Source: Candidatus Sulfopaludibacter sp. SbA3 | Lineage (GTDB): Bacteria; Acidobacteriota; Terriglobia; Bryobacterales; Bryobacteraceae | Reading direction: 5' to 3' | Length of the DNA stretch: 64,000 nucleotides | Assembly: GCA_945890485.1 (NCBI GenBank) | Contig: CAMDCN010000011.1 | Coordinates: 186,001 to 250,000 of the forward strand | Part shown: one piece after another, positions 31,661 through 41,012 of the stretch | Position numbering within the stretch: position 1 is the stretch's first letter | How the letters are laid out: every line of letters starts with the position of its first letter | Translations under genes and position numbers: made by a program | Notes under the pieces: model-generated | The model's database searches: none | What the model saw: the letters and a program-made list of their open reading frames with translations, nothing else | Told to the model about the DNA's origin: nothing

Positions 31661-34096
31661 CTAGTTCCGGTTGATGAATTCGTCGGTGTTGAGCAGGACG
31701 CGAGCGACCCCGGTCCAGGCTTCGTCCGCGGGGCGGCCTTCGGCCTTCAGAATGCCAATCTGCTTATCGAGATAGCGAGCGAGCGACGCGCGTTCCGACT
31801 CGACCGGCTTGCGGCCGAGCACGATCTCAAACATGCGGTCGATCCGGTTGGGCTCCGCGGCAGTGCGGATGGCCAAGCCGTGAGCGGCTTCAAGAAAGAC
31901 AGGGTCGTTCAGCAGGTTCAGAGCCTGCAGCGGGGTGTTTGAGGTGCGCCGGCGCGAGCAGGAGACGTTCGAATCGGGCGCGTCGAAATTAACGAGCAGT
32001 GGGTATGGCGTCGTCCGTTGATAGTGGACGTACAGCCCGCGGCGGTAGCGATCCTTGCCGGTGCTCTCGGCCCACTTCACGCTGTTGCCGTATCCCAGTT
32101 CGGCGACGCCTTTCGGCAGCGGCGGCTTGATGGACTTGCCGCCGACTTCGAGGCTGAGAATGTCGCCAGCGAACAGCGCCGCGTCGCGGATCTGTTCGGC
32201 CGGCAGGCGCAGGCGACTCTGCCGCGAAAGGAGCATGTTCTCCGGATCCTTCTCGGCGGCCTCGGGCCGGTACTTCGAACTCTGCTGATAGGTGGCCGAG
32301 GTGACGATCATCCGGTGTAGTTTCTTCACGCTCCAGCCGCTGTCGATGAAGCTGGTGGCCAAGGCATCGAGCAACTCCGGATGCGACGGCTTGTCGCCCT
32401 GCGTGCCGAAGTCTTCCGACGTCTTCACGAGCCCGCGGCCGAAATACTCCTGCCAGTAGCGGTTGACGATGACGCGCGCCGTGAGCGGGTTCTCCGGCGA
32501 AACCAGCCAACGGGCGAAACCGAGGCGGCCGGGCTCCTTCATCGCCGGAAGGATTTCGAGCGTCCCGGGTTCCACTTTGATGCCGAGGTTTTTGTAGTCG
32601 CCGCGGACGGCGATCTGCGTCACCGGGTTATCCGGATGAGCCGTAATCGTATACGCCTGGGTTAGGGCGGGGAAGCTGGCATCAAGCGCCTGCAATTTCG
32701 TGCGGAGCTCTTTGAACTTCTCCGTGAGTTCTTTGTTGTCCCGATATTGAGGGCCAGGGTTGTTTACGAAGTAGTTCACCAGCCGGTCCTGGTCGCGTTG
32801 GCTTCGTTTCGTAATTGGCGTGTGGACCACGCGCTTGGCGTGATCGAACATTGCCGACATCGACGTCACCCAGAAATCGAACTCCGGATCCTTGCCGGGG
32901 TTGGCCCAGGTTTCCCGCATCTTGTCTTCCCAGCCGGCGAGCATCGCGGGGATCTTGTACTCCTCGATCAAGGCCTGGCGCTGCTTGCGGTACTCGGGCA
33001 GAGCGCGGAGGTAGGGGCCCATCTCGCCGTTCAGCGGCGCGTCGATATCGACGTCGTCAGCGCCGTTCATGAAGGCGAAGAATTGGTAGTACTCTTTCTG
33101 GGAGATCGGGTCGTATTTGTGGTCGTGGCACTGCGCGCAACCGGCGGTGAGGCCGAGCCATGTCGTCGTAACGGTGTTCGTGCGATTAATCAGTTGCTCG
33201 TAGCGAGCCTCGGCGCGGTCGACACCAGCCTCGCGGTTCACAAGAACGTTGCGATGGAATCCGGTGGCGACGCGCTGTTCGGTGGTCGCGTTCGGCAGCA
33301 GGTCGCCGGCGATCTGTTCGACGGTGAACTGGTCAAAGGGCATGTCGGCATTGAGCGCGTTGATCACCCACTGCCGGTAGCGCCAAGCGTGGGGCCGGAC
33401 CTGATCTTTCTCGTAGCCGTCGGAGTCGGCGTAGCGGGCGAGGTCGAGCCACTGGCGGGCCCACTTCTCGCCAAAGTGCGGCGAAGCAAGGTAGGTGTCG
33501 ACGAGCCGCTCGTAAGCGTCCGGGCGGGTGTCGGCGACGAACGCCGCGACTTCGTCCGCAGTGGGAGGCAGGCCGAGCAGATCCAGCTTCAGGCGGCGGA
33601 TAAGTTGCGGCTTGGCGGCGCGGGGTGAGGGCGTCAGGCTCTCCTTCTGCAAGCGAGCGAGGACGTAGCTATCGATGGATCCGGTTTCGCGTTTCACCGG
33701 TTGGAACGCCCAATGCGAACTACCCCGGCGCTTGGCCATCGGCTTGGCCCGCTGCGGCCAAACGGCTCCGGCGTTGATCCAGGCTTGCAGGCGGCTGATC
33801 TCGTCGTTGCTCAGGCGGGGGCCGGAGGGCGGCATCACGATGCTGGATTTGTCGCTCATCACACGCCGAATGAGCTCCGACTCCGTGCCCTTGCCCGGAA
33901 TGATGACGGGGCCGCTGTAGCCGCCTTTCAGGGCGCTTTCGCCGTCGTCGAAGCGCAGGCCATTCGTCTGCACCGCGGGCCCATGGCAGCCGACACAAGA
34001 GCGCTTAAAAATGGGCTCGATGTCCTTGGCGAAATCAACCGGCGATTGGGCCATTGCCCCGGCGGCAATGGACAGGGACAGAAGCAGCCTACGCAT
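31661..34096 (-). CDS. Secreted DUF1549/DUF1553 protein with CxxCH heme motif (pair 1)
   Basis: An 811-residue secreted protein. After the signal peptide comes a PSD1 (planctomycete cytochrome c-like) region with CVGCH at 34-38. DUF1549 follows, with LGLTAGCAQCHDHKYDPISQ holding a second CxxCH. The C-terminal DUF1553 has LTARVIVNRYWQEYFGRGLV, SRRRTSNTPLQALNLLNDP and LARYLDKQIGILKAEG. Two heme-binding motifs suggest periplasmic electron transfer; the complex with DUF1501 is known only from conserved pairing. TAGAAT lies exactly 6 nt before the ATG. The neighbouring gene at 34138 is divergent. Confidence 0.92.
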   Translation of the reverse strand: MRRLLLSLSIAAGAMAQSPVDFAKDIEPIFKRSCVGCHGPAVQTNGLRFDDGESALKGGYSGPVIIPGKGTESELIRRVMSDKSSIVMPPSGPRLSNDEISRLQAWINAGAVWPQRAKPMAKRRGSSHWAFQPVKRETGSIDSYVLARLQKESLTPSPRAAKPQLIRRLKLDLLGLPPTADEVAAFVADTRPDAYERLVDTYLASPHFGEKWARQWLDLARYADSDGYEKDQVRPHAWRYRQWVINALNADMPFDQFTVEQIAGDLLPNATTEQRVATGFHRNVLVNREAGVDRAEARYEQLINRTNTVTTTWLGLTAGCAQCHDHKYDPISQKEYYQFFAFMNGADDVDIDAPLNGEMGPYLRALPEYRKQRQALIEEYKIPAMLAGWEDKMRETWANPGKDPEFDFWVTSMSAMFDHAKRVVHTPITKRSQRDQDRLVNYFVNNPGPQYRDNKELTEKFKELRTKLQALDASFPALTQAYTITAHPDNPVTQIAVRGDYKNLGIKVEPGTLEILPAMKEPGRLGFARWLVSPENPLTARVIVNRYWQEYFGRGLVKTSEDFGTQGDKPSHPELLDALATSFIDSGWSVKKLHRMIVTSATYQQSSKYRPEAAEKDPENMLLSRQSRLRLPAEQIRDAALFAGDILSLEVGGKSIKPPLPKGVAELGYGNSVKWAESTGKDRYRRGLYVHYQRTTPYPLLVNFDAPDSNVSCSRRRTSNTPLQALNLLNDPVFLEAAHGLAIRTAAEPNRIDRMFEIVLGRKPVESERASLARYLDKQIGILKAEGRPADEAWTGVARVLLNTDEFINRN

Positions 34097-34101
34097 ACCC
34101 C

Positions 34102-34108
34102 TATTCTA
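34102..34108. promoter_or_regulatory. Overlapping -10 boxes for two divergent genes
   Basis: Plus-strand TATTCT (34102-34107) and minus-strand TAGAAT (34108-34103) share five bases. The minus box is followed by AGGGGT and the ATG of the DUF1553 gene (6 nt). The plus box is 21-30 nt before the ATGs of the gene at 34138. Confidence 0.4.
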
Positions 34109-34137
34109 CATCCCGCTCTTATGCCAGAATGCTGAAG

Positions 34138-34824
34138 ATGAACCCACAATATACCCAGCCGCCGATGCCGCAACCCGCAAAAAAGGGCACGCCCGTCTGG
34201 GTTTGGATCTTAGCCGGAGTGCTCGGATTGTTCTTGTTGGCCGGAATTGCGGTGGTCGCCACAGGCGTCTTCATTTACAACCAAGCCAAGGATGTAGCCG
34301 ACAACCCGACTGCGGCTCTCGCGAAGCTTGCGGCGATTTCCAATCCGAACATTGAAGTGCTAGGAGTGGACGACGCGAACGGCAAGGTGACGATCAAGGA
34401 TAAGGAGACCGGCAAAACGGTCACGGTGTCGATCGACGATCTGAAGCAGGGCAAGCTCGAAATCTCCAGCGAGGAAGGAACCGTGCAAGTGGGCGCGAAC
34501 GTGGACGGGAAAGCGCCGGACTTCGTCCCGATCTATCCCGGTGCCAAGCAGACCAATGTCATGAGCTCGAAGATGCAGGACTCCGAAGGCGGCACCTTGA
34601 TGCTCGAGGTGAAGGAAGAGTTCAGCAAGGTAAAGACCTGGTACGAAGAGCAGATCAATAGCGGCGGCTTCGAAACGAAGTCGACAACATCCGTGGCTGG
34701 CTCCGAGGGACCGGGGGCGATGATGGTGGCTTCGAAGAACGACGAGAAGCAGACTCTGCACGTGATGCTGAACACGGAGCCCGAATTTACACGCGTCACG
34801 ATCACTTACGGCTTGAAGAAGTAG
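34138..34824 (+). CDS. Single-span membrane protein of unknown function
   Basis: A 228-residue protein. A proline/glutamine-rich N-terminus (NPQYTQPPMPQPAKKGT) precedes one transmembrane helix (VWIWILAGVLGLFLL-like, about 20-45), then a mainly beta ectodomain (VDDANGKVTIKDKETGKTVT; DFVPIYPGAKQTNVM). The Pro/Gln-rich cytoplasmic stretch is typical of single-pass anchors. ATG at 34138 is chosen; ATG at 34129 is also in frame. No family recognised. It is divergent from DUF1553 pair 1 and ends 1 nt from the convergent propeller gene. Confidence 0.7.
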   Translation: MNPQYTQPPMPQPAKKGTPVWVWILAGVLGLFLLAGIAVVATGVFIYNQAKDVADNPTAALAKLAAISNPNIEVLGVDDANGKVTIKDKETGKTVTVSIDDLKQGKLEISSEEGTVQVGANVDGKAPDFVPIYPGAKQTNVMSSKMQDSEGGTLMLEVKEEFSKVKTWYEEQINSGGFETKSTTSVAGSEGPGAMMVASKNDEKQTLHVMLNTEPEFTRVTITYGLKK

Positions 34825-34825
34825 G

Positions 34826-35914
34826 TTAACCGCCGAAGCAGAACACGCGGCCGTCCTGCGCGGCGATCACGACCTTGCCGTTACCGATGGCGGGGCTGCT
34901 CGAAAGCGCGGCTCCGGCTTCATACTCCCACAGCTTCTTGCCCGTGGCGGCGTCGAGCACATAGAAGCGGCCGTCGTTAGAGCCGATATAGACACGGCCA
35001 TCGGCAGCGGCGGGGCTGGACTCGACGCGACTGCGCGTCAGAAAAGTCCAGACGCCTTTGCCGGTCTTCGCGTCAATGGCGTGAACCATCTTGTCGCGGC
35101 CGCCCAGAATCACTTTGCCATCGACGAGGGTGGCGCTCGAATAGTACGGGAACTTCCGCACCGGATGCTCATAACGCCACACAATCTTTTTCGCGGCCAT
35201 ATCGACGCCGTACACCTCGTTGCCGAAGGTACCGAAATAGGCCATGTTGCCCGAAAGCAGGGGGCTTGCGCCGGTATACGCGCCGCTCGATACCTGAAAG
35301 ACCTCTTTGCCATCGGTGATGCGGATGGCGCGGAAGTGCTCATCGCAGCCGGTAACGTAAGCGATGCCATCCTTGATGGCCGGCGTCCCGTGGACCGGGC
35401 CTGTGGTCTCGTATTTCCATGCCAATTTGCCGGTCTTGGCTTCGAGGGCGTAGACGTTCTGGTCATAGCTTCCGACCAGCACACGACCATCCGAAACCAC
35501 CGGGGAGGACTTGATCTCCGTGGCGGTCTGGTACTTCCACAGCCCTTTGCCATCCGCAGCGTTAATGGCGTGGAGGACGCCCTTCAAATCCCCTATGTAG
35601 ACAACCCCGTTCCCGATAGCCGGGGTCGATTCGCCGATCTCGCTGCCGGCCGCGTATTTCCATTTGGTCTTGCCCGTTGCCAGATCGATCGCCAGCAAAT
35701 CGCCGGCCCCGGAGCCAATGTAGACGACGCCATCGGAGATGATCGGCGACGACTCGAACTGTTCGCCGCCCTCCCAAGTCCAAAGGAGTTTGAGCTGTGC
35801 GGGGGGGGCGCCGGTCGGGGCGATGCCGGTCAGTGCGGGGTTGCCGCGGAACTGCGGCCACTGGGCGAAGAGGGCGGACGACAGGACTGTTGTGGCGAGG
35901 ATCAGAAAGCGCAT
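34826..35914 (-). CDS. Secreted PQQ-like beta-propeller repeat protein
   Basis: A 362-residue exported protein (signal MRFLILATTVLSSALFAQ, then WPQFRGNPALTG, the classic lead-in of PQQ-like propellers). Seven or so repeats follow with the pattern SSPIISDGVVYIGSGAG ... LLAIDLATGKTKWKY. The repeats are similar enough to form a closed propeller. No catalytic cofactor residues for quinoprotein dehydrogenases are obvious, so a binding or scaffold role (BamB-like) is possible. ATG at 35914 has GGAG 8 nt upstream and overlaps the 3' end of the dehydrogenase by 13 nt. Confidence 0.87.
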   Translation of the reverse strand: MRFLILATTVLSSALFAQWPQFRGNPALTGIAPTGAPPAQLKLLWTWEGGEQFESSPIISDGVVYIGSGAGDLLAIDLATGKTKWKYAAGSEIGESTPAIGNGVVYIGDLKGVLHAINAADGKGLWKYQTATEIKSSPVVSDGRVLVGSYDQNVYALEAKTGKLAWKYETTGPVHGTPAIKDGIAYVTGCDEHFRAIRITDGKEVFQVSSGAYTGASPLLSGNMAYFGTFGNEVYGVDMAAKKIVWRYEHPVRKFPYYSSATLVDGKVILGGRDKMVHAIDAKTGKGVWTFLTRSRVESSPAAADGRVYIGSNDGRFYVLDAATGKKLWEYEAGAALSSSPAIGNGKVVIAAQDGRVFCFGG

Positions 35915-36963
35915 TGGTAAAGCTCCAGAGCGGCGACGGCGTCGAACGGACGAGGGTTGTGGCGGCCGGTCCATTGCTGCGCCGCGTCTTCGGCGAGTTG
36001 GGGCAACACTTCCATCGTCACCCCGCACTCGCGCAGAGGCAAGGCCAGGCCCACGGCCAGCTCGGCCAGATAGCTGGACAAATTCGGATGCAGGTCGGCG
36101 TATTCGGGGCAGGCGTTCCAGCGGACGACGTGCGGCAGCATAATGGCGATGGCGACTCCGTGCGTGATGCCGAAGCGGGCGGTCAGCGGATTGGCGCAGG
36201 CGTGGGCCGCGCCGAGCATCGACCCTTCAATGGCGCAACCCGCGAACCAGGCGCCAAGCTGGAGGTCAGCGTTCGAATCGAGCGAGGCCGGCGCGGCGAA
36301 GCTTTCGTGGAGCAGACGCCAGGCCTGCCGGGAGAGGAGCTGGGACGATTGGGTTCGTTTCGTAGTTACGTAGGTTTCCACCGCGTGGCTGATGGCATCG
36401 TAGCCGGAAGCGGCGCGGACGGCCGCCGGCTGCGAAAGCGTAAGCAACGGGTCGAGCACCGCGTAGCGAAACGAAGCCATGGGGTCGCCGCAGGCCATTT
36501 TGACGTGGGTTTCGGGGTCGCTGATGAGCGCATAAGATTGCGCCTCGCTGCCGGTGCCGGTGGTGGCGGGAATACCGATCATCGGCAGCAGCGGCTTGGT
36601 GGCCTTGCCATAGCCCCAGTAGTCCTTCATGGTTCCCCCGTTGGTCAGGACGAAGTTGATCCCTTTCGCGGCATCAAGGGAACTCCCTCCGCCGAGGCCG
36701 ATCAGCGAATCGATCTCCAACTGCGCCGCGAACTCACGACCACGTTCGATCATGGCCGAATCGGGGTTGGCGCTGAAGTTCGACCAGGGGGAGCACTCGA
36801 CGCCGGCTTCGGATAGCGTGGCGACGAGCGAGGCGATGTGGCCTGCGTGTTCCATGCCGTGGTCGGCGACGATGAGCGTGCGGCGAAAGCCGAGGCCGCG
36901 GGCGAGCGCGCCGACCTGGGTCAGCGCGCCGGGAGCGTAGAGAAGAGGAGGAGCCGGGTTCAT
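35902..36963 (-). CDS. Iron-containing alcohol dehydrogenase
   Basis: A 353-residue group III alcohol dehydrogenase. NAD-binding motif LIGLGGGSSLDAAKGI; metal ligands Asp and three His are in the segments SGYDAISHAVETYVT and GAAHACANPLTARFGITHGV. The family oxidises alcohols or reduces aldehydes with NAD(P)H. ATG at 36963 overlaps the amidohydrolase stop (ATGA). Longer in-frame upstream sequence lies within that gene and is not used. The three genes amidohydrolase, dehydrogenase and propeller are overlapping and surely cotranscribed. Confidence 0.9.
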   Translation of the reverse strand: MNPAPPLLYAPGALTQVGALARGLGFRRTLIVADHGMEHAGHIASLVATLSEAGVECSPWSNFSANPDSAMIERGREFAAQLEIDSLIGLGGGSSLDAAKGINFVLTNGGTMKDYWGYGKATKPLLPMIGIPATTGTGSEAQSYALISDPETHVKMACGDPMASFRYAVLDPLLTLSQPAAVRAASGYDAISHAVETYVTTKRTQSSQLLSRQAWRLLHESFAAPASLDSNADLQLGAWFAGCAIEGSMLGAAHACANPLTARFGITHGVAIAIMLPHVVRWNACPEYADLHPNLSSYLAELAVGLALPLRECGVTMEVLPQLAEDAAQQWTGRHNPRPFDAVAALELYQCAF

Positions 36964-38378
36964 TGCTTGCGTGCTTGTTCGACGAGGGACTTCACTTCGG
37001 ATAGGAGCCGGGGGATATGGTACGGGAAGCCGGCCTTGATGGTCCATTCGATGCCGGTCTTGGTGCCCGAGTTGGGCGATACAGGGTAGAGGACTTTGAA
37101 ATCTTCAAGCGGGTTACCGTTGACGATGAGCAGGTCGGCGGACCAGCCGGCGCGGACGCGGCCGATGGTGCTTTCAGCGTTGAGCACCTTGGCGCCGTTT
37201 ACGGTGGCGTGGCGAAGGACGCGGAGCGGATGGAAGCCGGCCTCCTGATGGAGTTCGAGATTGCGGAGCATGCCGAAGCCGTACATCTGATAGATGTAAC
37301 CGGCATCTTCGCCTATCGTGATGGTGCCGCCGCGGGCTTCGAAGTCGCGGACGGCGGCCAGCCAGAGGCGGAAGTTTTCCTTCCAGAAGGCCTCGTCGGT
37401 GCTCGACCAGTTGATGAAGTAGCTGCCGTGGTTGTTCAGGTTGGGTTCGAAAAACGAACCCAGCACGGGATGGAGATAATCGCGGAACCAGGGCTGACTC
37501 TGGGCCCGTTGGAGGTCGCGGGAGGCTTCGTAGATTTCGAGTGTTGGGTCCCACGCGACGCCATTGGCCACCATGCCGTCGAGGACGGCAGCCAGTTTCT
37601 TCGGGTCGGCTTCGCGCCAGAGGCGGCCGGCGTAGCGGAAGCGGTCGGCTTCATTCATGTAGTTATAGTTGGATGGGAAGTTCTGGACGCCGGCGGGGAT
37701 GGCGGCGTCGGGGATGCCGTACCAATGCTCGATGGTGGCGACTTTATTGCGGATGGCGTCGGCGGCGTTGGTCTCTTCGACGCCTATGTGGATGGCAATG
37801 GGGAGTCCGTTACCCGCAGCCTCCAGGGCGGCCGCATCGAAGGTATTGCGCCAGGCGCCGACGATCTTCATGCCGTCCGCGCCGCGCGCCTTGATTTCCT
37901 TGACGCGGTTGACGGCGGCCTCCGGCGTACCGGGGCGGCCGAGCACCGGATAGACAAACAGGCGAGGGGCGACCAGCTCACCGCGTTCGGATTTCGCTTT
38001 CGCATCCAGAGTGAACTGCAGCGAACTGCCGACGTCGCGAACCGTGGTGATGCCGCAGGCCAACCACAGCTTCAGGACGTAGTTGGGGTCCATTGGCACG
38101 CCGCCGCGTTCCTGATGCAGGTGCCCATGCATGTTGATGAGGCCGGGAATGACGTACTTGCCACGGGCGTCGACTTCGACATCACCGGGCCGCGATTGCG
38201 AGCCGCGGGCGATCTGGGTGATCACTCCGTTTTCGATCGTGATGTCGACAGGGCCTTGGGCGGGGGTGCCGGTGCCTTCGACGACCGTCGCCCCCTTGAT
38301 GATCATGCGGGCGGGCCGCACCCCGTGCTGCGGCTGAGCAACCGCCGAAACGGCCAGCAGAAAAAGCCAGAAACGCAC
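36960..38378 (-). CDS. Secreted amidohydrolase-family metal hydrolase
   Basis: A 472-residue metal-dependent hydrolase of the amidohydrolase superfamily (imidazolonepropionase-like). Signal peptide MRFWLFLLAVSAVAQP; first two metal His in INMHGHLHQERGG; later metal ligands in LPIAIHIGVEE and TIEHWYGIP; catalytic Asp region ITIGEDAGYIYQ; C-terminal LRHATVNGAKVLNAESTIG and DLLIVNGNPLEDF typical of the family. Substrate unknown. GTG start, 3 nt after the GH63 stop, so the GH63 gene may lead the same transcript. Confidence 0.88.
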   Translation of the reverse strand: MRFWLFLLAVSAVAQPQHGVRPARMIIKGATVVEGTGTPAQGPVDITIENGVITQIARGSQSRPGDVEVDARGKYVIPGLINMHGHLHQERGGVPMDPNYVLKLWLACGITTVRDVGSSLQFTLDAKAKSERGELVAPRLFVYPVLGRPGTPEAAVNRVKEIKARGADGMKIVGAWRNTFDAAALEAAGNGLPIAIHIGVEETNAADAIRNKVATIEHWYGIPDAAIPAGVQNFPSNYNYMNEADRFRYAGRLWREADPKKLAAVLDGMVANGVAWDPTLEIYEASRDLQRAQSQPWFRDYLHPVLGSFFEPNLNNHGSYFINWSSTDEAFWKENFRLWLAAVRDFEARGGTITIGEDAGYIYQMYGFGMLRNLELHQEAGFHPLRVLRHATVNGAKVLNAESTIGRVRAGWSADLLIVNGNPLEDFKVLYPVSPNSGTKTGIEWTIKAGFPYHIPRLLSEVKSLVEQARKQ

Positions 38379-38381
38379 TGA

Positions 38382-41009
38382 TTATTCTCCGTTTTGCGCG
38401 ATCAACTTAGCGATGAGAGCCGTCCAGCCAGTTTGATGGCTGGCGCCGAGCCCTTCGCCGGTGTCGCCGTTAAAGTATTCAAAGAAGAGCAGATGATCCT
38501 TAAACTCCGGATCGGTCTGTTGTTTCTCGTAGGGGCCGAAAACGGGGCGGCGACCCTTTCCATCGCGCGTGAACAACTTGGTAAGCCGGTGCGAGAGCGC
38601 CTCGGCAAGCTCCCATAAATTCACCCGGTCGCCGGTGCCGAGCGGGTAGTCCACGGTGAAGTTGTCGCCGAAGTAGAAGTGGAACTTTTGTAGAGATTCG
38701 ATGAGGAGATAGTTGACGGGGAACCAGATGGGTCCGCGCCAGTTGGAGTTGCCACCGAACAGGTGCGTGTTCGATTCGGCCGGTTCGTAGCCGACCCGGT
38801 AGACGTCGTGGTTGACGTGCAGCTCGAATGGACTGTCCTTATGGAATTTCGACAAGGCGCGGACTCCGTAGTCGGAGAGGAACTCGTTCGGATCGACAAG
38901 CCGGCGAAGAATGCGGCGGAGCTTGTCCGGCGTGACGACGGAAAGCAGGACGCGTTCGTGCTGGCCGCGTTCAAACAGTGACGCCACGTTGTGGCAGAGG
39001 TCAGGACGGTGGCGCATGAACCACTGCATGCGATGGCGGAAGCCATGGAGATTGGCGATCTGCGTGGCGTCAATGGTCGTGACGGCGAAGAGCGGAATGA
39101 TGCCGACCATGCTCCGGATCCGCATGCGGAACGGCTCGCGATTGGGGACGCGCAGCAGGTCGTAGTAGAAACCGTCCTGCTCATCCCACAAGCCCTCCTG
39201 GCCAGGTTTGTTCATCGCGCTGGCGATATAGAGGAAGTGCTCGAAGAACTTGCTGGCGATGTCCTCGTAGGCGCGATTGTATTCGGCCAAGTCGAGGGCG
39301 ATGGTCAGCATGTTCAGGCAGTACATCGCCATCCAACTGGTGCCGTCGGACTGCTCGATTGTGCCGCCAGTGGGCAGGGGCGAGGAGCGATCGAAAACCC
39401 CAATGTTGTCGAGGCCGAGGAAGCCGCCTTCAAAGACGTTGTTGCCGGTGGTATCTTTGCGATTCACCCACCAGGTGAAGTTCATCAGCAGCTTGTGAAA
39501 GCAGCGTTCGAGGAATGCGAAATCGCGCTTGCCGGTCAGGCGGGTATCGATCTGAAAGACGCGATGGACGGCCCAGGCATGCACCGGCGGATTCACATCG
39601 CCGAAGGCCCATTCATAGGCGGGGATCTGCCCGTTGGGATGCATGTACCACTCGCGCAGGAAGAGCTTCAACTGGCTCTTGGCGAAGCCGGGATCGATCA
39701 TCGCCATGGGGATCATGTGGAAGGCCGAGTCCCACGCGGCGTACCAGGGATACTCCCACTTGTCGGGCATCGAGATGATGTCGTCGTTGAAGAGGTGCGA
39801 CCATTCGGAGTTGCGCCCGCGCTTGCGCCGCTCGGGCGGCGGAGGCGTATTCGGGTCGCCTTTCAGCCAGTCTTCGATGACGAAGTGGTAGAACTGCTTG
39901 GTCCAGAGCAGTCCGGCCATGGACTGGCGAAAGATGCGGGTGCCGTCTTCAGAGAGCGGGACGCTGTGGACGCCGTTGTAGAAGCGGTCGGCTTCGGCGC
40001 GGCGGTCCTCCATCACCTCTTCGGGATAGATAGCGGCGGGGAGGTCCGAATCGTCCTTTAGCCCGGTGAGCCTGGCGCAGACGGTGCGCGATTCGCCGGG
40101 AGCCAACCTGAACGCGAAGACCCCGGCGGCCTTGGTGCCAGAGTTGGCAGGGTTCACCGCGGCGGTTTGGCCTTCGACCACATAGCGTTGGAAGGCGCTT
40201 TTGACATAGCCCGAGTTTGTCCCGCCCCAGAGGCGTTCGCTATCGCCATTGTTCTCGGTGAACAACTGGGTGGTTGGCTCCGCGAAGGTGAAAACGTAGT
40301 GGCCCAGGTCCTGGTGCTTGCAGGCGATGGTGCGATCGTTGACGCGGTACAGGACGGGCTTGGGCGAGTGGGAGCGGCCCCAGGTCCAGGTGTTGCGAAA
40401 CCAGAGTTGGGGGAGGATGGTGAGCGGCGCTGCTTCGGGGCCGCGGTTAGTGGCCGTAATCTCAATGACGATGTCGTCGATGTCGGCCTTGGCGTACTCG
40501 ATCTGGATGTCGAAGTAGCGGTCCTCGTCGAAAATGCCGGTATCGAGGAGTTCGTACTCTCGTTCCTGGCGGCTGCGGCGCTGGTTCTCTTCGCGTAGTT
40601 GCTGATAGGGAAAGGCGGCTTGCGGGTACTTGTACAGCGCCTTCATGTAGGAGTGGGTCGGCGTCGAATCGAGGTAGTAGTAGAGCTCTTTGACGTCCTC
40701 GGAATGGTTGCCTTGCGGACCGCTCAGGCCATACAGGCGCTCCTTCAGGATCGGGTCGTTTCCATTCCAGAGAGCGAGGCCGAAGCAGAGGCGCTGATGG
40801 TTGTCACTGATGCCGAGCAGGCCATCTTCCGACCAGCGAAACGCCCTTAAATGCGCATGTTCAAAAGGGAAATAGTCCCATGCGGTGCCATCGGGCGAGT
40901 AGTCTTCCCGCACCGTTCCCCAAGCGCGATCACTGAGATACGGTCCCCATCGACGCCAATGGCGTTCGCGTTTATCGGTTTCGATGAGGCGAAGGCGTTC
41001 CGGATCCAT
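38382..41009 (-). CDS. GH63-family alpha-glucosidase-like hydrolase
   Basis: An 875-residue cytoplasmic or unsignalled protein resembling bacterial GH63 (MGH1-like) glucosidases. N-terminal beta domain begins [20 protein letters not shown]; the (alpha/alpha)6 catalytic barrel covers the second half with [15 protein letters not shown] (Asp in EWD-like acid region), [14 protein letters not shown], and C-terminal [16 protein letters not shown] with acidic residues. It probably acts on alpha-glucosylglycerate/mannosyl-type or other alpha-glucosides; specificity not readable. Length normal for the family. First gene of the minus run ending at the propeller; ATG 3 nt after the metalloprotease stop. 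Confidence 0.9.
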   Translation of the reverse strand: MDPERLRLIETDKRERHWRRWGPYLSDRAWGTVREDYSPDGTAWDYFPFEHAHLRAFRWSEDGLLGISDNHQRLCFGLALWNGNDPILKERLYGLSGPQGNHSEDVKELYYYLDSTPTHSYMKALYKYPQAAFPYQQLREENQRRSRQEREYELLDTGIFDEDRYFDIQIEYAKADIDDIVIEITATNRGPEAAPLTILPQLWFRNTWTWGRSHSPKPVLYRVNDRTIACKHQDLGHYVFTFAEPTTQLFTENNGDSERLWGGTNSGYVKSAFQRYVVEGQTAAVNPANSGTKAAGVFAFRLAPGESRTVCARLTGLKDDSDLPAAIYPEEVMEDRRAEADRFYNGVHSVPLSEDGTRIFRQSMAGLLWTKQFYHFVIEDWLKGDPNTPPPPERRKRGRNSEWSHLFNDDIISMPDKWEYPWYAAWDSAFHMIPMAMIDPGFAKSQLKLFLREWYMHPNGQIPAYEWAFGDVNPPVHAWAVHRVFQIDTRLTGKRDFAFLERCFHKLLMNFTWWVNRKDTTGNNVFEGGFLGLDNIGVFDRSSPLPTGGTIEQSDGTSWMAMYCLNMLTIALDLAEYNRAYEDIASKFFEHFLYIASAMNKPGQEGLWDEQDGFYYDLLRVPNREPFRMRIRSMVGIIPLFAVTTIDATQIANLHGFRHRMQWFMRHRPDLCHNVASLFERGQHERVLLSVVTPDKLRRILRRLVDPNEFLSDYGVRALSKFHKDSPFELHVNHDVYRVGYEPAESNTHLFGGNSNWRGPIWFPVNYLLIESLQKFHFYFGDNFTVDYPLGTGDRVNLWELAEALSHRLTKLFTRDGKGRRPVFGPYEKQQTDPEFKDHLLFFEYFNGDTGEGLGASHQTGWTALIAKLIAQNGE

Positions 41010-41012
41010 GTT

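Noticed and set aside
37017-38381. Plus-strand open frame (454 codons) opposite the amidohydrolase
   Set aside because: Shadow frame without motifs; the amidohydrolase has signal peptide and metal ligands.
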